DNA of 64,000 nucleotides. Origin: Bacteroidales bacterium. GTDB lineage: Bacteria; Bacteroidota; Bacteroidia; Bacteroidales; P3. The notes beneath the pieces were generated by a model, which was not told the DNA's origin, ran no database searches, and was given only the letters and a program-made list of their open reading frames with translations. Where the stretch lies: positions 88,580-152,579 of the forward strand of contig JAFRTM010000014.1 of the NCBI GenBank assembly GCA_017439185.1, in the 5' to 3' direction. Positions 62,765 to 64,000 of the stretch are shown in pieces (position 1 is the first letter of the stretch; every line of letters begins with the position of its first letter). The translations under genes and the position numbers were made by a program.

Positions 62765-62884
62765 ATCCATAAATATTACATTTCCCTAAATAACGCCAAT
62801 CACCCCAAATTATTGCCCCTCCCACCTAAAAAAAAACATTCCAAACCGCCACACACCCGACCCAGCCCAATATCAAACTTGACT

Positions 62885-62994
62885 CGAATGTATATCGAAT
62901 CAGTATCGAATGTAACACGAACGTGACACAGACATGCCATAGACTTACCATAGAGTTGATACCTATTTACCATTAATTTACAAGCACTTACAAA
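62885..62994. repeat. 11-bp phased array, ten blocks
   Basis: Blocks: cgaatgtatat, cgaatcagtat, cgaatgtaaca, cgaacgtgaca, cagacatgcca, tagacttacca, tagagttgata, cctatttacca, ttaatttacaa, gcacttacaaa. Neighbouring blocks are similar while distant ones are not, so the unit drifts along the tract at constant phase. Confidence 0.8.
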
Positions 62995-63103
62995 CAGCCC
63001 CAAATCCACTCCAGCACCATTTTCAACAAAAAAAACGCACAACTATTCCCGTACTCAATAACAGAGGTATTTTACACATAACCCATAGTTACCGTATCTA
63101 TAT

Positions 63104-63178
63104 CCAAAACGGGAACACTACGGGAGCAAAAGGGGAGCAAAACCAATAGACTACTATATGCCAATCTATCAAGAACAT
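63104..63178. repeat. 11-bp phased array, copy 2 of a dispersed cassette
   Basis: Near-duplicate of 5785-5858. Blocks: acgggaacact, acgggagcaaa, aggggagcaaa, accaatagact, actatatgcca, atctatcaaga. Here it lies upstream of a gene, whereas copy 1 lies between convergent genes. Confidence 0.75.
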
Positions 63179-63311
63179 ACCGCCTAACTTGTCACTGAAT
63201 AAAAACATTGGACAAGATCTAAAAAATGCCTCGAAGATGCATACTCTCTATAACACTACACAAGTAGGGAGGTAACATTGATAGGTAGAAATGCGCTTTT
63301 TTCTTAAAAAA

Positions 63312-63341
63312 TTGCTTAATTAAAAATTATTCGTATCTTTG
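63312..63341 (+). promoter_or_regulatory. Promoter of small lipoprotein gene
   Basis: TTGC (63312-63315), an 18-bp spacer, TATCTTTG (63334-63341), 28 bp before the ATG at 63370. Confidence 0.85.
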
Positions 63342-63369
63342 CACTCAATTTTCAACATTGTTAATAAAT

Positions 63370-63600
63370 ATGAAACAGACAAGGTTTTTCATCGGATCGT
63401 TTATCGCTATGTTAGTTTGCTTGCTCGCTACGAGTTGCGAACATACTTGTTTATGTGACTTTGGATACGAAACAATTGAGTTTGATACCAAGTCAAGGTG
63501 CAAGAAGTTTAATACAAGCGACGATGGTGCAAGATTCCGTTCCTATGCCACTTACCCAGACCGACTATACCCTATTGTAAACAATTGTACGAAAATATAG
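63370..63600 (+). CDS. Small lipoprotein of unknown function
   Basis: 76 residues from ATG 63370 (the frame can be read from a TTG at 63358). Signal peptide with lipobox ATSC at Cys23. The mature part of 54 residues has four further Cys residues (HTCLCDFGY, RCKK, NNCTK), so disulfides are possible. No homologous family is recognised. It has a strong own promoter and no downstream partner. Confidence 0.65.
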   Translation: MKQTRFFIGSFIAMLVCLLATSCEHTCLCDFGYETIEFDTKSRCKKFNTSDDGARFRSYATYPDRLYPIVNNCTKI

Positions 63601-63690
63601 CAATTGTTAACGAATGTTAAACTCATACGCTAAAGTACTGATGTATGTCACAACCCACGCAGTTTGTGGATTGCCAATAAAATAGCAAAA

Positions 63691-63707
63691 GCGTCTCGAA
63701 GAGACGC
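63691..63707. other. Short perfect palindrome
   Basis: gcgtctc-gaa-gagacgc. It has no T-run on either side. It lies 91 bp after the small lipoprotein and 30 bp before the rRNA terminator. It may be a transcript-end hairpin. Confidence 0.4.
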
Positions 63708-63737
63708 GCACTCAAACACATTTCATACCATAACAAA

Positions 63738-63771
63738 AAAAACGGGAACTCCCTTTCGGAAATTCCCGTTA
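63738..63771 (-). terminator. Intrinsic terminator of the rRNA operon
   Basis: On the minus strand aacgggaa pairs with ttcccgtt around an inner tccgaaaggga stem-loop, followed by eight T residues. It lies 8 bp after the 5S 3' end, a classic rrn terminator, so the 5S gene is transcribed from the right. Confidence 0.9.
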
Positions 63772-63778
63772 TAAAAAT

Positions 63779-63981
63779 GGGCGGCGACTTACTTTTCCAC
63801 AAACTAGTGCAGTATCATCAGCGAGGACGGGCTTCTGCCTGGCTCCGCAGGAGACACGACCTGTGACTTCATGTCACAAACTTCTCTGTTGTCGGCATAG
63901 CCGACGCCTACGGCTCGGAATGGGAAGAGGTGAGCTGTGGCCTGTGCCCTTGCGGCACAAACACCGACTCTATAACCATCC
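63779..63981 (-). rRNA. 5S rRNA with three insertions
   Basis: On the minus strand the canonical blocks occur in order: GGATGGTTATAGAGTCGGTG, CTCACCTCTTCCCATTCCG, AACAGAGAAGTT, AAGCCCGTCC, then TGATGATACTGCAC and GTAAGTCGCCGCCC. Between them lie extra segments, in plus-strand coordinates about 63934-63960, 63891-63915 and 63835-63878. Each contains a hairpin (TGTGCC/GGCACA, GTCGGC/GCCGAC, TGTGAC/GTCACA). Without them the gene would be about 108 nt, normal for 5S. It is the last gene of an rrn operon whose 16S and 23S genes lie beyond 64000. Confidence 0.85.
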
Positions 63982-64000
63982 AAAACAAAAAAAAGAGCAC

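Larger units (their letters stand above)
62765..63369. other. Divergent intergenic region rich in phased repeats
   Basis: 605 bp between divergent lipoprotein genes. No convincing gene is seen. It holds two 11-bp phased arrays in different register (62885-62994 and 63109-63174) and the promoter of the small lipoprotein at 63312-63341. Confidence 0.7.

Noticed and set aside
61619-62926. 435-codon plus-strand frame over the 511-codon lipoprotein
   Set aside because: Extremely Leu/His/Arg-rich, antisense to a lipoprotein with a clear signal peptide. Shadow frame.
63691-63707. Mobile-element inverted repeat end
   Set aside because: The palindrome is short (7-bp arms), no transposase is nearby, and it lies where a transcript end is expected.

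Overview
The window comes from a member of the Bacteroidales (Bacteroidota). The evidence is the sigma-ABfr promoter box TAnnTTTG with a TTG/TTTG box about 18 bp upstream (seen at about ten sites), A/T-rich leaders without strong Shine-Dalgarno sequences, type IX secretion (T9SS) C-terminal sorting domains, DUF4249 and DUF4254 proteins, a Rho factor with a long disordered insert, and many SPII lipoproteins. I cannot name the genus. Lysine 5,6-aminomutase genes point to an anaerobe that can ferment lysine. An rRNA operon begins at the right edge: its last gene, 5S, lies on the minus strand.

Layout. 1-5675 (+): an RND efflux operon (TolC-like, adaptor, AcrB-like pump, small PII-like protein). 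5890-9542 (-): three tandem paralogous lipoproteins, each an Ig-like (Big_2) domain plus a C-type-lectin-like/FISUMP-like domain. 9718-16371 (-): a 2.2 kaa T9SS adhesin. 17145-21430 (+): a compact aryl-polyene-type operon (ketosynthase, ACP, two hotdog dehydratases, thioesterase, FAD oxidoreductase). 21560-29482 (-): trigger factor, a DUF4249 lipoprotein, tcdA, a giant GH2-family protein without catalytic glutamates, and an outer-membrane barrel. 29629-32735 (-): kamD, kamE and one CoA-transferase subunit. 32928-37869 (-): a GH25 lysozyme, RNase G, a 29-residue ribosome-associated-type protein, HU, a DUF4254 protein and a histidine kinase. 38402-45931 (+): a second, 2.5 kaa T9SS adhesin, paralogous to the first. 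46103-55228 (+): a GT9 glycosyltransferase, mtnN, tRNA-Arg(CCG), a CPBP protease, a PurF paralogue with a ruined glutaminase site, an unknown secreted protein, tpiA, a LolC/E-like permease and a histidine kinase. 55235-63600: threonine aldolase, rho, gcvH, a thioredoxin-fold lipoprotein-family protein and three unknown lipoproteins. 63779-63981 (-): 5S rRNA.

The most striking unexplained signals are three. (1) The 5S rRNA gene is about 203 nt long because three hairpin-forming segments, about 95 nt in total, interrupt the canonical sequence. (2) About ten intergenic tracts are built on a strict 11-bp period. Each has its own unit sequence, and phase is kept for up to 143 bp. Some flank the giant adhesin genes and some abut stop codons. 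(3) Several pseudoenzyme-like proteins keep the family fold but have lost catalytic residues (GH2 and the PurF paralogue). Coordinates and alignments were made by eye; no database search was run.
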